A model generated the notes under the pieces. It had not been told where the DNA came from. It searched no databases and worked only from the letters and a program-made list of their open reading frames with translations. A stretch of 64,000 bases of DNA from Mycobacterium sp. AZCC_0083 (GTDB lineage Bacteria > Actinomycetota > Actinomycetes > Mycobacteriales > Mycobacteriaceae), in assembly GCF_014202335.1 (NCBI RefSeq), contig NZ_JACHGP010000012.1, positions 62,001 through 126,000 of the forward strand. Direction: 5' to 3'. Positions 1 to 7,552 of the stretch are shown in pieces. The position numbers and the translations under genes were made by a program. How positions within the stretch are numbered: position 1 is the first letter of the stretch; every line of letters begins with the position of its first letter.

Positions 1-295
1 AGACGACGCCGAGTTTCGTCAATCGATCGTGCTCGGCCTCGACGTCGTCGACGGCGAACTGAGCCAACGGGATTCCGTCTTCGGCGAGGGCATCACGGTA
101 GGGCTTGACCGCGGGGTGACCGCACGGTTCCAGCAGTAGTTCGGGCCCTTCGGGGTCGTCGGAGGAAACCACGGTGAGCCAGGAGTCCTCCCCGATCGGC
201 ACGTCGCGGCGTTTCGTGAAGCCGAGCACGTCGGTGTAGAACGCCAGCGCTGCTCGCTGATCGTCGACGAAGAGGCTGGTCAGACGGATCTTCAT
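1..295 (-). CDS. VOC-superfamily (glyoxalase/bleomycin-resistance-like) protein, 3' part outside the window
   Basis: About 98 codons are visible, starting at an ATG whose last bases overlap the TGA of the upstream ArsR gene (ATGA). The N-terminus reads MKIRLTSLFVDDQRAALAFY, the typical first beta-alpha unit of a VOC domain, with the FVDD..RALAFYTDVLGF pattern. A run of beta-strands with ELLLEPCGH follows. VOC proteins bind a metal and act as dioxygenases, isomerases or antibiotic-binding proteins; the sequence does not tell which. Translational coupling to an ArsR repressor is common in actinobacteria and suggests ligand-induced expression. The C-terminus lies beyond base 1. Confidence 0.85.
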   Translation of the reverse strand, partial: MKIRLTSLFVDDQRAALAFYTDVLGFTKRRDVPIGEDSWLTVVSSDDPEGPELLLEPCGHPAVKPYRDALAEDGIPLAQFAVDDVEAEHDRLTKLGVV

Positions 296-579
296 GGGTC
301 TTCCTTCCCGACGACGAACGGCCATCGTCGTGTGATCTCGGCGAGAGGCTCGCCGTTGAAGTAGTGGAACTTGGACCGGCCGCGACGCTCGGTCACGACC
401 AGCCCGGCCGACTCGAGCACGGCGAGATGCTGCGATACCGCCTGCCGACTCGAGCTGAGCCGATGCCGCGTGGTGAGCAGTGTGCAGATCTCGAACAAGG
501 TCTGTCCGTCGCTCGCGGCGAGTTCGTCGAGGATGAGACGCCTGGTCTCGTCGTCGAGTGCCCTGAACACGTCCGCCAC
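292..579 (-). CDS. ArsR-family winged-helix repressor
   Basis: The 95-residue protein starts ADVFRALDDETRRLILDEL, the usual ArsR opening helix. A helix-turn-helix around residues 38-60 (SSSRQAVSQHLAVLESAGLV) and a wing (RRGRSKFHYF) follow. No Cys-rich metal-binding motif is visible, so it belongs to the non-metal ArsR group often paired with VOC or SRPBCC genes. The start at 579 is GTG; a second GTG at 570 (VFRALDD) is an equally good candidate because an AAGG lies about 10 nt before it. The stop overlaps the start of the VOC gene by 4 bp. A palindrome at 588-613 just upstream is the likely self-operator. Confidence 0.85.
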   Translation of the reverse strand: MADVFRALDDETRRLILDELAASDGQTLFEICTLLTTRHRLSSSRQAVSQHLAVLESAGLVVTERRGRSKFHYFNGEPLAEITRRWPFVVGKEDP

Positions 580-587
580 ACCTTCAT

Positions 588-613
588 GATAGGCAAGTGG
601 CTACTTGCATATC
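588..613. promoter_or_regulatory. Palindromic operator upstream of the arsR-VOC pair
   Basis: The perfect inverted repeat GCAAGT-GGCT-ACTTGC (593-608) is extended by GATA/TATC at its outer ends (588-591 and 610-613). It lies 9-35 bp upstream of the ArsR start. Size, symmetry and position fit the operator of a dimeric ArsR repressor. The assignment is inferred from position. Confidence 0.6.
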
Positions 614-638
614 AAGCTTCAGCTGCCCGAGCGACCCG

Positions 639-1034
639 TCAGATGACGATGACCGCGACGAGCTTCTCCAGTCCGTTGAAGTCATCGCCGTTTCGCGTGT
701 AGAGATCGAGCTGATTGGCGTGTGCGGTTGCGGCAATCAATAGGTCAGCGAATCGGCTCCGCGGGGTCCTTCCTTCGCGGACGACGGCGGCGACGACGAG
801 TCCGTAACTCCGTGCAGCCGCCCCGTCGAATTGGATGGGTTCCAGTGTTGATTCGACTTCCTGGAGCCGGGCCTGCCGCTTCGCAGCTTCCATCGCGTCG
901 GCGGCAAGGTGTGGGCCGGCCGCCAACTCGGCCGCGGTGATCGCGGATATCGCCATCTCGTCGGGCAGCGCAGCGAGCACGACCGGATCGTGCCAGTCGA
1001 TGACGACGGACGTGTCGAGAAGGCCCGACGTCAC
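639..1034 (-). CDS. vapC: PIN-domain toxin, VapC type
   Basis: The 131-residue protein has the PIN nuclease layout: LLDTSVVID with Asp7, AELAAG with Glu36, ADLLIAATA with Asp97, and NGDDF with Asp117/118. These are the acidic residues that hold Mg2+/Mn2+ for RNA cleavage in VapC toxins. Length is normal for the family. The start is GTG at 1034, one base after the TGA of the antitoxin gene, which fits coupled translation. VapC toxins usually cut tRNA or rRNA at one site; the target here cannot be read from sequence. Confidence 0.88.
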   Translation of the reverse strand: MTSGLLDTSVVIDWHDPVVLAALPDEMAISAITAAELAAGPHLAADAMEAAKRQARLQEVESTLEPIQFDGAAARSYGLVVAAVVREGRTPRSRFADLLIAATAHANQLDLYTRNGDDFNGLEKLVAVIVI

Positions 1035-1035
1035 C

Positions 1036-1284
1036 TCATAGCCCTTGGTCGATCAACCGGTCTTGGTCGGCGCGGAACCGGCGATGGTCGATTCGCACGC
1101 CGGCTGCCGCCAACGCAGCGACTTCGTCGCGGGATATGAAGGTGCGGCGACCGGCTCGAATCGGCCGAAGCTCGGCGACCGGTTCGCCATTGCGGGTGAC
1201 GACGAAGGTTTCGCCCGCCGTGACCGCGTCGATCACCCGGGCGTTGTCGTTGCGCAGTTCGCGCTGCGCGATGGTCTTGGCCAT
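1036..1284 (-). CDS. vapB: Phd/YefM-type antitoxin of the VapBC module
   Basis: The 82-residue protein begins MAKTIAQRELRNDNARVIDA and continues with GETFVVTRNGEPVAEL, the classical Phd/YefM DNA-binding N-domain. The C-terminal half (ISRDEVAALAAAGVRIDHRR and onward) is the likely toxin-wrapping tail. It precedes the toxin gene with a 1-bp gap, as in VapBC operons. The start is ATG at 1284; an inverted repeat at 1295-1311 is the likely autoregulatory site. Confidence 0.88.
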   Translation of the reverse strand: MAKTIAQRELRNDNARVIDAVTAGETFVVTRNGEPVAELRPIRAGRRTFISRDEVAALAAAGVRIDHRRFRADQDRLIDQGL

Positions 1285-1294
1285 GGGTTTAATC

Positions 1295-1311
1295 GTAGCA
1301 AGAAGTGCTAC
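1295..1311. promoter_or_regulatory. Inverted repeat upstream of vapBC, probable antitoxin operator
   Basis: GTAGCA-AGAAG-TGCTAC is a perfect 6-bp inverted repeat with a 5-bp spacer, 11 bp before the vapB start. A further GAGCTAC half-site follows at 1315-1321. Antitoxins of this class repress their own operon by binding such repeats. Confidence 0.55.
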
Positions 1312-1423
1312 ACAGAGCTACGGGCATGTCCTGGACGGCACATCGCCAATGCTTCGCGACATGGAGACGCTGTGTGCGCGGTGAGGTGTACGTCCTCGAC
1401 CTCTAAATCGCCTCGCCGCCAAG

Positions 1424-2227
1424 CTAAGCCGGGTCGGCGAAGACCGGCGGCTCCCCCGACATTCCTGCCATCACGGCGGCGATCTGATTGGGCGATCCGA
1501 TGAGCCCCACCTGCAGGTCGGTCTCGAGCACCAGAGCCGCGGCACTGTCGTTACTGGTCCAGGTCTCGTCGTAGAGGCGCTTCGCCGCGCGGACGGCGTT
1601 GGGTGACTTCTGGGCGATCTCGGCTGCGAGTTCCTGGGCCGCGGCGAGCGGATCGTCGGCAACGCGTGTGACCAATCCCAGCGCGGATGCCTCCGTGCCG
1701 GAGACGGTGCGACCGGTGAACGTCAGCTCCTTCGCGACGTCGATCGGTACCAGCCGCGGCAGCGTCTGCGTGATTCCCATGTCGGGCACGAGGCCCCACT
1801 TGACCTCCATGACGCTCAGCTTCGCGTCGGGTGCGGCGATCCGGATGTCGGCGCCGAGCGCGATCTGCAGACCGCCGCCGAAGCAGTTGCCGTGAACCGC
1901 AGCGATCACCGGTGCCGGCACCAGCGACCAGTCATACGCCACGCGTTGCGCGACGTTCGCCAGCCGGTCGTCGTCGCGAACCAGCAGCACGCCCGTGCCA
2001 CCTTGTCCGCTCATGAAGCTCGCGATGTCCAGGCCGGAGCAGAAACTCTTGCCTTCCCCGTGCAGCACGACGGCGCGGATGGACGCGTTGGCGGCCACCT
2101 GCTCGGCAGCGTCGATCAACCCTTCGAACATCGCTTGATCGAGCGCGTTGTGCTTTTCGGCGCGAACCATCGTCACCGTCGCCACGCCCGCGGTATCGAT
2201 TGTGACCCGAACCCTGTCTTCGCTCAT
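1424..2227 (-). CDS. Enoyl-CoA hydratase/isomerase (crotonase) family protein
   Basis: The protein has about 267 residues from ATG 2227 (a TTG at 2236 would add three). The crotonase fold is clear: the first oxyanion-hole segment GEGKSFCSGLDIASF, then AAVHGNCFGGGLQIALGADI with the second one, followed by MEVKWGLVPDMG. At the second catalytic position (Glu164 of rat hydratase) the segment reads GLVPDMGITQTLPRLV, so an Asp is nearby. The family hydrates, isomerises or hydrolyses acyl-CoA thioesters in fatty-acid or aromatic breakdown. Mycobacteria carry many copies, so a precise substrate cannot be given. It is a single gene, on the same strand as but 169 bp from the ABC transporter gene. Confidence 0.85.
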   Translation of the reverse strand: MSEDRVRVTIDTAGVATVTMVRAEKHNALDQAMFEGLIDAAEQVAANASIRAVVLHGEGKSFCSGLDIASFMSGQGGTGVLLVRDDDRLANVAQRVAYDWSLVPAPVIAAVHGNCFGGGLQIALGADIRIAAPDAKLSVMEVKWGLVPDMGITQTLPRLVPIDVAKELTFTGRTVSGTEASALGLVTRVADDPLAAAQELAAEIAQKSPNAVRAAKRLYDETWTSNDSAAALVLETDLQVGLIGSPNQIAAVMAGMSGEPPVFADPA

Positions 2228-2396
2228 GCGTGGCAACGATACTGCCGCGCGAAGCGACGAAGACGAGCCGTCAACGTTTGATGCTCGACCGATCCGACCC
2301 CATCAACAAGCGTTCAGATAGCACTGACGGTCAGAGCTACTCGCACTTCTCCGCCGCTACCGCCATCTCAACGGAGGGCGGGGCGGACTGGTGACG

Positions 2397-4301
2397 TCAT
2401 TGCTCGGACTCGAGTCGGTCGAGCCGCCAGGCACCTTCCCCGAGCAGCGCCAAGTGGTGTTGGTGGTGCTCCATCAGAGAGCTGTGGTGGCTGACGCTGA
2501 CCACCACGGTGCCCGGCAACTCGGTACGCAGCAGCTCGTAGAGCGCAAACGCCATGCCCTCATCCAGTGCGGAGGTCGCTTCGTCGAGGAACACCGCCGT
2601 GGGCTTGGTCAGCAACACCCGAGCGATCGCAACGCGCTGCTGCTCCCCCGGTGACAGAACCTTCGCCCAATCCTGCGTTTCGTCGAGTCGCCAACGCAGG
2701 TGGGCCAGTGACACCCGAGTGAGCGCGTCGTCCAACTCGTCGTCAGGGACATCACCCGATCTCTGCGGATACGACACCACCGTACGTAGATCGCCCAGCG
2801 GCAGGTACGGCAGTTGAGACAAGAACATCGTCGCGTGGTCGTCGGCGGGTCGGCGCCACACACCGGTGGCGGCAGGCCACAACTCGGCGAGGCTGCGCAA
2901 CAGCGAGGTCTTGCCGCTGCCCGACGAACCGGTGACGACCATGGACTCGCCACGCTCCAGTCGCACATCGAGCGGATCGATCAGCCGGTCGCCTGCGGGT
3001 GTTCGCACCTCGACGCCGGTCAGCTCAATGGAGCCATCGGGGCTCGATTCAGTTGTCAGCACGGGTAATTCGCGGGCGCGTTCGTTGGCCTCCACGAGTC
3101 CGTGCAACCGGATGATCGCGGCGTTGTAGCTCGCGAATTGGCTGTACGCGTTGCGGAAGAACGACATCCCCGATTCGATCCTGCCGAATGCCCCCGCCGA
3201 CTGTGTGACGTCGCCCAACTTGATGGTGCCGGCGAACAACCGCGGCGCCTGCAACACGAACGGCAGCGGAAGGATGGTTTCGGTGACGGTGTAGTTCCAC
3301 CCGATCAAGCCCAGTGTGCGTCGGACGTAGTGTCGGTAGTTGGCGATCACGGCGGCGAACCTCTTGTCGAGCTGCTCCCGCTCGGCCCGTTCACCGCGGT
3401 AGAAGGCGACAGCCTCCGCAGCATCACGCAGCCGCACCAATGCGTACCGGAACGCGGCGTTGGTCTGCTCGTTGCGAAAACTCAGCCGTATCAACGGATG
3501 ACCGATCCGAAATGCGATCAGCGACGCCGTGAGCACATAGGCGATCACGATCCAGAACAGTGCCTTGGGGATCTCGACGCCGAACAATGTCAGTGACCCC
3601 GAAAGCCGCCACAGGATCACGGCGAAGGACGCCACGGAGGCCACCGAGTTGACCGCACCGAACAGCAGGATGCTCTGCGAGTAGTACGTCGGAACGTTGG
3701 GGCCGGTGCCGATGCCCGTGGTGAAGACGTCGATGTCCTGCTGGATGCGTTGGTCGGGGTTGTCGATGATGGGCTCGGTGAATCGGCTTCGATAGTAGGC
3801 GCGGCCGGTCAGCCAGTCCCCGGTGAGACGGTCGGTCAACCACACCCGCCAGCGGATGATGAAGCGTTGGGTCAGGTAGGTGTCCAACAGGATCCGGCCG
3901 ATGTGGATGACTGCCAGGAGGCAAAAGATTCCGATCGCCACCCAGAAGCCGTGCACTCCCGAATTACGCTGTGCCGCATTGTGCGCACCCACCCCCTGAA
4001 ACGCGATCTGCAGCGCCGAGAACAAATCGTTGTTGTAGTAACTGAGCAGCACGGCAATGCGCACCTCGAAGATGACCGACAGAAGCAAGACCGCCAGCGT
4101 CGCCCACACGGGCAGGCTGTCTCTACCGATGAAGTAGTCGCCGGTGACGCTCCAGAACCGTTTCGCCCATGTCGTGTAGCGGATCAGCAGGATTCCAATC
4201 ACCAACACGCACGCCGCGCTGATGGCCCAGGCTTCGAGGATCCACCACACGGACACGACGATCTGATTGCCCCAGTCGATCGAGGGCCTGAACTTCTCCA
4301 A
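2397..4301 (-). CDS. BacA/SbmA-type ABC transporter, fused permease and ATPase (Rv1819c-like)
   Basis: The 634-residue half-transporter has about six membrane helices in the first 330 residues. The signature LYxRxYIxxRWRxWLT-like segment (TQRFIIRWRVWLTDRL) is typical of the SbmA/BacA and Rv1819c group. The ATPase domain has Walker A GSSGSGKTS, signature LSPGEQQRVAIARVLL and Walker B AVFLDEATSALD. Rv1819c (639 aa) imports cobalamin and hydrophilic peptides or bleomycin. Length and layout match. The start is TTG 4301 with GGAGGG 8 nt upstream. It is divergent from the next ABC gene. Confidence 0.88.
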   Translation of the reverse strand: MEKFRPSIDWGNQIVVSVWWILEAWAISAACVLVIGILLIRYTTWAKRFWSVTGDYFIGRDSLPVWATLAVLLLSVIFEVRIAVLLSYYNNDLFSALQIAFQGVGAHNAAQRNSGVHGFWVAIGIFCLLAVIHIGRILLDTYLTQRFIIRWRVWLTDRLTGDWLTGRAYYRSRFTEPIIDNPDQRIQQDIDVFTTGIGTGPNVPTYYSQSILLFGAVNSVASVASFAVILWRLSGSLTLFGVEIPKALFWIVIAYVLTASLIAFRIGHPLIRLSFRNEQTNAAFRYALVRLRDAAEAVAFYRGERAEREQLDKRFAAVIANYRHYVRRTLGLIGWNYTVTETILPLPFVLQAPRLFAGTIKLGDVTQSAGAFGRIESGMSFFRNAYSQFASYNAAIIRLHGLVEANERARELPVLTTESSPDGSIELTGVEVRTPAGDRLIDPLDVRLERGESMVVTGSSGSGKTSLLRSLAELWPAATGVWRRPADDHATMFLSQLPYLPLGDLRTVVSYPQRSGDVPDDELDDALTRVSLAHLRWRLDETQDWAKVLSPGEQQRVAIARVLLTKPTAVFLDEATSALDEGMAFALYELLRTELPGTVVVSVSHHSSLMEHHQHHLALLGEGAWRLDRLESEQ

Positions 4302-4443
4302 CGGACCACCCTCCGGTGCGGTGGCGCCTGAAGGGCACCGTTGCGTGGCGAGTATCGACCCCGTAGCTGAACGCTGTATGAAATGGCCAGCGTGCGTGGG
4401 CGCCCACCGCTACGGTTCGGCTGAATGCTCGTAGGAATAGGAG

Positions 4444-6225
4444 ATGCCCGCCGTGCCGCCGCTGCTTCGTGATCTGCTGCGCCCCTACCGCGGATCCCTC
4501 GCCGTCATCCTGATGGCGACGCTGGTGCAGATTCTGATGGGTCTCGCCCTGCCGTGGCCGCTGAAGATCATCCTCGACAACGTCGTTGCAAGCCATCGAC
4601 CTCCGGCATGGATCACCTTCTGGTTCCCGATGGTTGGCGGCTCGACCAAGACACACATCGCCGCGGCGGCCGGGATCATGGTGGTGTTGATCGCGGTGGT
4701 GAGCGGCGTGGCGTTCTACGTCGCCAGCTATACGACGGAACGGGTCGGGCAGTGCATCGGAAACGACCTGCGGGTGCGGCTCTATCACCACTTGCAGGAA
4801 CTGTCGCTCTCCTTTTACGACACGAACCGGGTCGGCACGATCCTCAGCACGCTCACCACTGACGTTCAGACGATCCAGAGTTTTGCGTCGACCTCGGTCC
4901 TCAACATCTTCACCGACGCTCTGACGCTCATTTCAATGGTCATCGTGATGTTGTTGCTCCGTTGGGATTTCGCTCTCATCGCGCTCGCGGTGGCCCCGTT
5001 CCTGCTCTATTTCCTGGTCCGCGTCAACAAGGCGATAAAAACGGCGACACAAGAGGTGCGTACCAAACAGTCCGACCTGCTCGCCACGCTGCAAGAGGGT
5101 CTGCAGTCGATTGAGGTGGTGCAGGCCTACTCGCGCGAGGACTACGAAGACAAGCAGTTGCAGGAGGTCAGCAAGCAAACCGTCACTGCGTGGCTCAAGA
5201 CGCGACGGGTGTCGGCGCTGCTGTCGCCGATCATCAGCCTGATAGTCGCGGTATGTACGGGTTTGGTGCTCTGGCGGGGCGCCCTTCTCATCATTGCCGG
5301 CACGATGACCGCCGGCGCGCTCACCGTGTTCCTGTCGTACATGGCGCGGTTCTTCCAACCGGTGCGCGCGCTCTCCCAGATGACCAACACCCTCGCCCAG
5401 GTCTCGGTGGGGTTCCAGCGAGTGACGGCGGTGTGCGACGCCGACAACGTGATCCCCGAACGTGCGGCGCCGACCGAACCCCCGCCGTTCAAGGGTCAGG
5501 TCACCTTTGAGAACGTCTCCTTCGGCTACGACCCCGAGGTGCCCGTGTTACGTGACATCTCGTTCACGATCGGTGCGGGCCAGATGGTCGGCGTCGTCGG
5601 CCCCACTGGCAGTGGCAAATCCACCCTCGTCAGCCTCATCCCACGGTTCAGGAACCTGGGGGGCGGCCGGATTCTGATCGACGGTGTCGACATCGACAAC
5701 TACACGCTGCACGGACTGCGCACCCAGATCGGCTTCGTCCTGCAGAACACGGTGCTCCTTCGGGGCACGATCCGGGACAACATCGCCTTCGGCCGTCCCG
5801 ACGCCACCGAAGAGCAAATCATCGAGGCGGCCAAACTGGCCAACGCCGACGAGTTCATCAGCCGCATGCCCAACGGCTACCACAGCCTGGTCGGCGACCG
5901 TGGCTCGACGCTCTCCGGCGGTCAGCGCCAACGGATTGGCATTGCCCGCGCGCTGATTCGGGACAACCCGATCCTGATCCTCGACGAGCCGACGGCGGCG
6001 CTGGATGCCGAATCGGAGCACTTGGTCATCCAGGCGCTGGAACGGCTGATGGCCGGCCGCACGGTCATCACCATCGCCCATCGGCTGAGCACATTGCGCG
6101 ACGTGCACAAGATCATCGTCGTCAAGGACGGCGTGGTGGTCGAGGACGGCACCCAGGAGGAACTCTTGACCCTCGACGGTGTCTACGCCGAGCTCCACCA
6201 CCTGCAATTCGACCAACCTGCCTGA
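4444..6225 (+). CDS. Type I ABC exporter (ABC_membrane plus ATPase), half-transporter
   Basis: The 593-residue protein has a six-helix exporter domain (residues about 1-300) and a complete ATPase domain. Walker A is GPTGSGKSTLVSLIP, the Q-loop lies in QIGFVLQNTVLLRGT, the signature is LSGGQRQRIGIARALI, Walker B is PILILDEPTAALDAES, and the H-loop is TIAHRLST. It should act as a homodimer moving lipids, peptides or drugs outward; the substrate is unknown. AGGAG sits directly before ATG 4444, so the GTG at 4453 with 9-nt spacing may be the true start. It diverges from the BacA-like gene over a 142-bp intergenic region that holds both promoters. Confidence 0.88.
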   Translation: MPAVPPLLRDLLRPYRGSLAVILMATLVQILMGLALPWPLKIILDNVVASHRPPAWITFWFPMVGGSTKTHIAAAAGIMVVLIAVVSGVAFYVASYTTERVGQCIGNDLRVRLYHHLQELSLSFYDTNRVGTILSTLTTDVQTIQSFASTSVLNIFTDALTLISMVIVMLLLRWDFALIALAVAPFLLYFLVRVNKAIKTATQEVRTKQSDLLATLQEGLQSIEVVQAYSREDYEDKQLQEVSKQTVTAWLKTRRVSALLSPIISLIVAVCTGLVLWRGALLIIAGTMTAGALTVFLSYMARFFQPVRALSQMTNTLAQVSVGFQRVTAVCDADNVIPERAAPTEPPPFKGQVTFENVSFGYDPEVPVLRDISFTIGAGQMVGVVGPTGSGKSTLVSLIPRFRNLGGGRILIDGVDIDNYTLHGLRTQIGFVLQNTVLLRGTIRDNIAFGRPDATEEQIIEAAKLANADEFISRMPNGYHSLVGDRGSTLSGGQRQRIGIARALIRDNPILILDEPTAALDAESEHLVIQALERLMAGRTVITIAHRLSTLRDVHKIIVVKDGVVVEDGTQEELLTLDGVYAELHHLQFDQPA

Positions 6226-6386
6226 CGGCCACACCAACAACCGGTGAACTGTTGATACGCAGGGGTGCACGAGCGTTACGTTCTCGTCGAATCTTTCGTT
6301 CGGCGCCGTTCCCCTTGTTAGCATCCGGATTGTCCACTGCTGCTGGGAAATCCCTTCAGCACATTGACAGCTTAAGGAGACGAGCG

Positions 6387-7145
6387 ATGCTGACGGTGCG
6401 CGATCACGGTGTCGAGGATTACGAGTCGCTGCGGGACATGGATACCACCGACGTCGGAGAGCTGCGCGAGGACGACCACGCCTGCCTGGAAGAGCTTGGC
6501 CAGTATCTCGTCGCCACCGATGCCTGGAATCGCTTCGGTATCTGGTTGCTGCACAAGCATTTCGAGCCGGAGCCGGGAGAGGTCTTCGTCGAGCGCTCGG
6601 TGCGTGCTCCGCGAGGGACCCAGACCGCCCCACTCATGCGCTCGGTCTTCACCGAGCAGGGCCTGAGTACTACCGCAATTCGATTCGACGACTCCGCTGA
6701 CGAAGCAGTCGGTGTCGTCGGCCTGGAATTCGCCGAGCCGGACGACTTCGGTGACACCGAGCCGCTGAGCGATGACGACGAGGCGATCTTGGCCGGGATC
6801 TGCGAGCGGCTCCAGGCGCACAACAAGGTGGAGCGCTTTGGAGTTCGGTTGATTCGCAACCCGCTGCAACTCTCCGAGCGCGAGTTGCTTCACGAAACGA
6901 GTGACGGCGCCAACCGGACGCTGCACTGCACCGTCGGTGAACGCGACGCCGTCCTCAACGAGCTGAACATCATCCAGACCGCCTGGAAGTGGCGAGTGAA
7001 GCAGGGCGGTTCCGAACCAATCGTGATGCAGGACTGCACCGCGGGCTGTGTTCGGGTGGGTGAGGGGCACGACATTGCCCACACCGCCTCTGGAACAGAT
7101 GACCACGACAACCCCACTGAAGGCGAGCCAAATCAGCCCTTCTGA
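6387..7145 (+). CDS. Conserved hypothetical acidic protein
   Basis: The 252-residue protein starts at ATG 6387 with AAGGAG 7 nt upstream, which makes this start firm. It is strongly acidic, with many Asp/Glu runs such as EPLSDDDEAI. It has no signal peptide or membrane helix and no motif I recognise. Two segments resemble each other: ATDAWNRFGIWLLHKHFEP and AHNKVERFGVRLIRNPLQL. This suggests an internal duplication of a small alpha/beta unit. The C-terminus carries two Cys (QDCTAGC). It stands alone between the ABC exporter and a transporter remnant. No function is proposed. Confidence 0.7.
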   Translation: MLTVRDHGVEDYESLRDMDTTDVGELREDDHACLEELGQYLVATDAWNRFGIWLLHKHFEPEPGEVFVERSVRAPRGTQTAPLMRSVFTEQGLSTTAIRFDDSADEAVGVVGLEFAEPDDFGDTEPLSDDDEAILAGICERLQAHNKVERFGVRLIRNPLQLSERELLHETSDGANRTLHCTVGERDAVLNELNIIQTAWKWRVKQGGSEPIVMQDCTAGCVRVGEGHDIAHTASGTDDHDNPTEGEPNQPF

Positions 7146-7186
7146 TTGGGCACCCTGAACCTTCGTTCCGCCGCCGCGGGTGAGAT

Positions 7187-7351
7187 GGCCTGACTGCGGC
7201 GATCACGACCGCGCTGCCCCACGGGCATGCCGGCGTGGGAGCAGGACTGTAGTCAACGACGCGTGAGCTGGGCAGTGTCCTGGGCGTCGCGGTGATCGAC
7301 ACCATGTCGAACTCGTACTTCATCGACCGCAGGGTCAAGGATTACGGCTAG
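7187..7351 (+). pseudogene. 3' remnant of an MFS (DHA2/EmrB-type) transporter gene
   Basis: Reading frame 7187-7351 gives GLTAAITTALPHGHAGVGAG, a stop at 7250-7252, then STTRELGSVLGVAVIDTMS, ending at TAG 7349. The pattern AGVGxGL..TTRELGxxLGVAV is the well-known late segment of 14-helix drug transporters. Only the last part remains and it carries an in-frame stop, so the gene is dead. The rest of the 7146-7552 gap holds the catalase promoter region. Confidence 0.65.
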
Positions 7352-7497
7352 CAGGTAGGTCAGTTGCAGGGCAGCCGTAGAGACATCACCCAAAGTGGCT
7401 GTGACGATGAAACACGAACATCAGTCCGCATCCGATGTCCAAATCTGTGGAGTATCTGTCGCTCGCCGTGCGACCGCTACGCCCCGCACAGAGCGAT

Positions 7498-7514
7498 ATT
7501 GGAATCAGTCCAAT
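7498..7514. promoter_or_regulatory. Inverted repeat in the catalase promoter region
   Basis: ATTGGA-ATCAG-TCCAAT is a perfect 6-bp inverted repeat centred 47 bp before the katA start codon. It is a candidate operator for a peroxide- or iron-responsive repressor. No regulator gene lies next to it, so the binding protein is unknown. Confidence 0.4.
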
Positions 7515-7552
7515 CTAGACCTGCCCAACGGCCCACCGCCAAGGAGAAAATC

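Noticed and set aside
7498..7514. Calling the katA palindrome a FurA or PerR box
   Set aside because: The symmetric site is clear, but it does not fit a consensus I can state with confidence and no Fur-type gene is adjacent.
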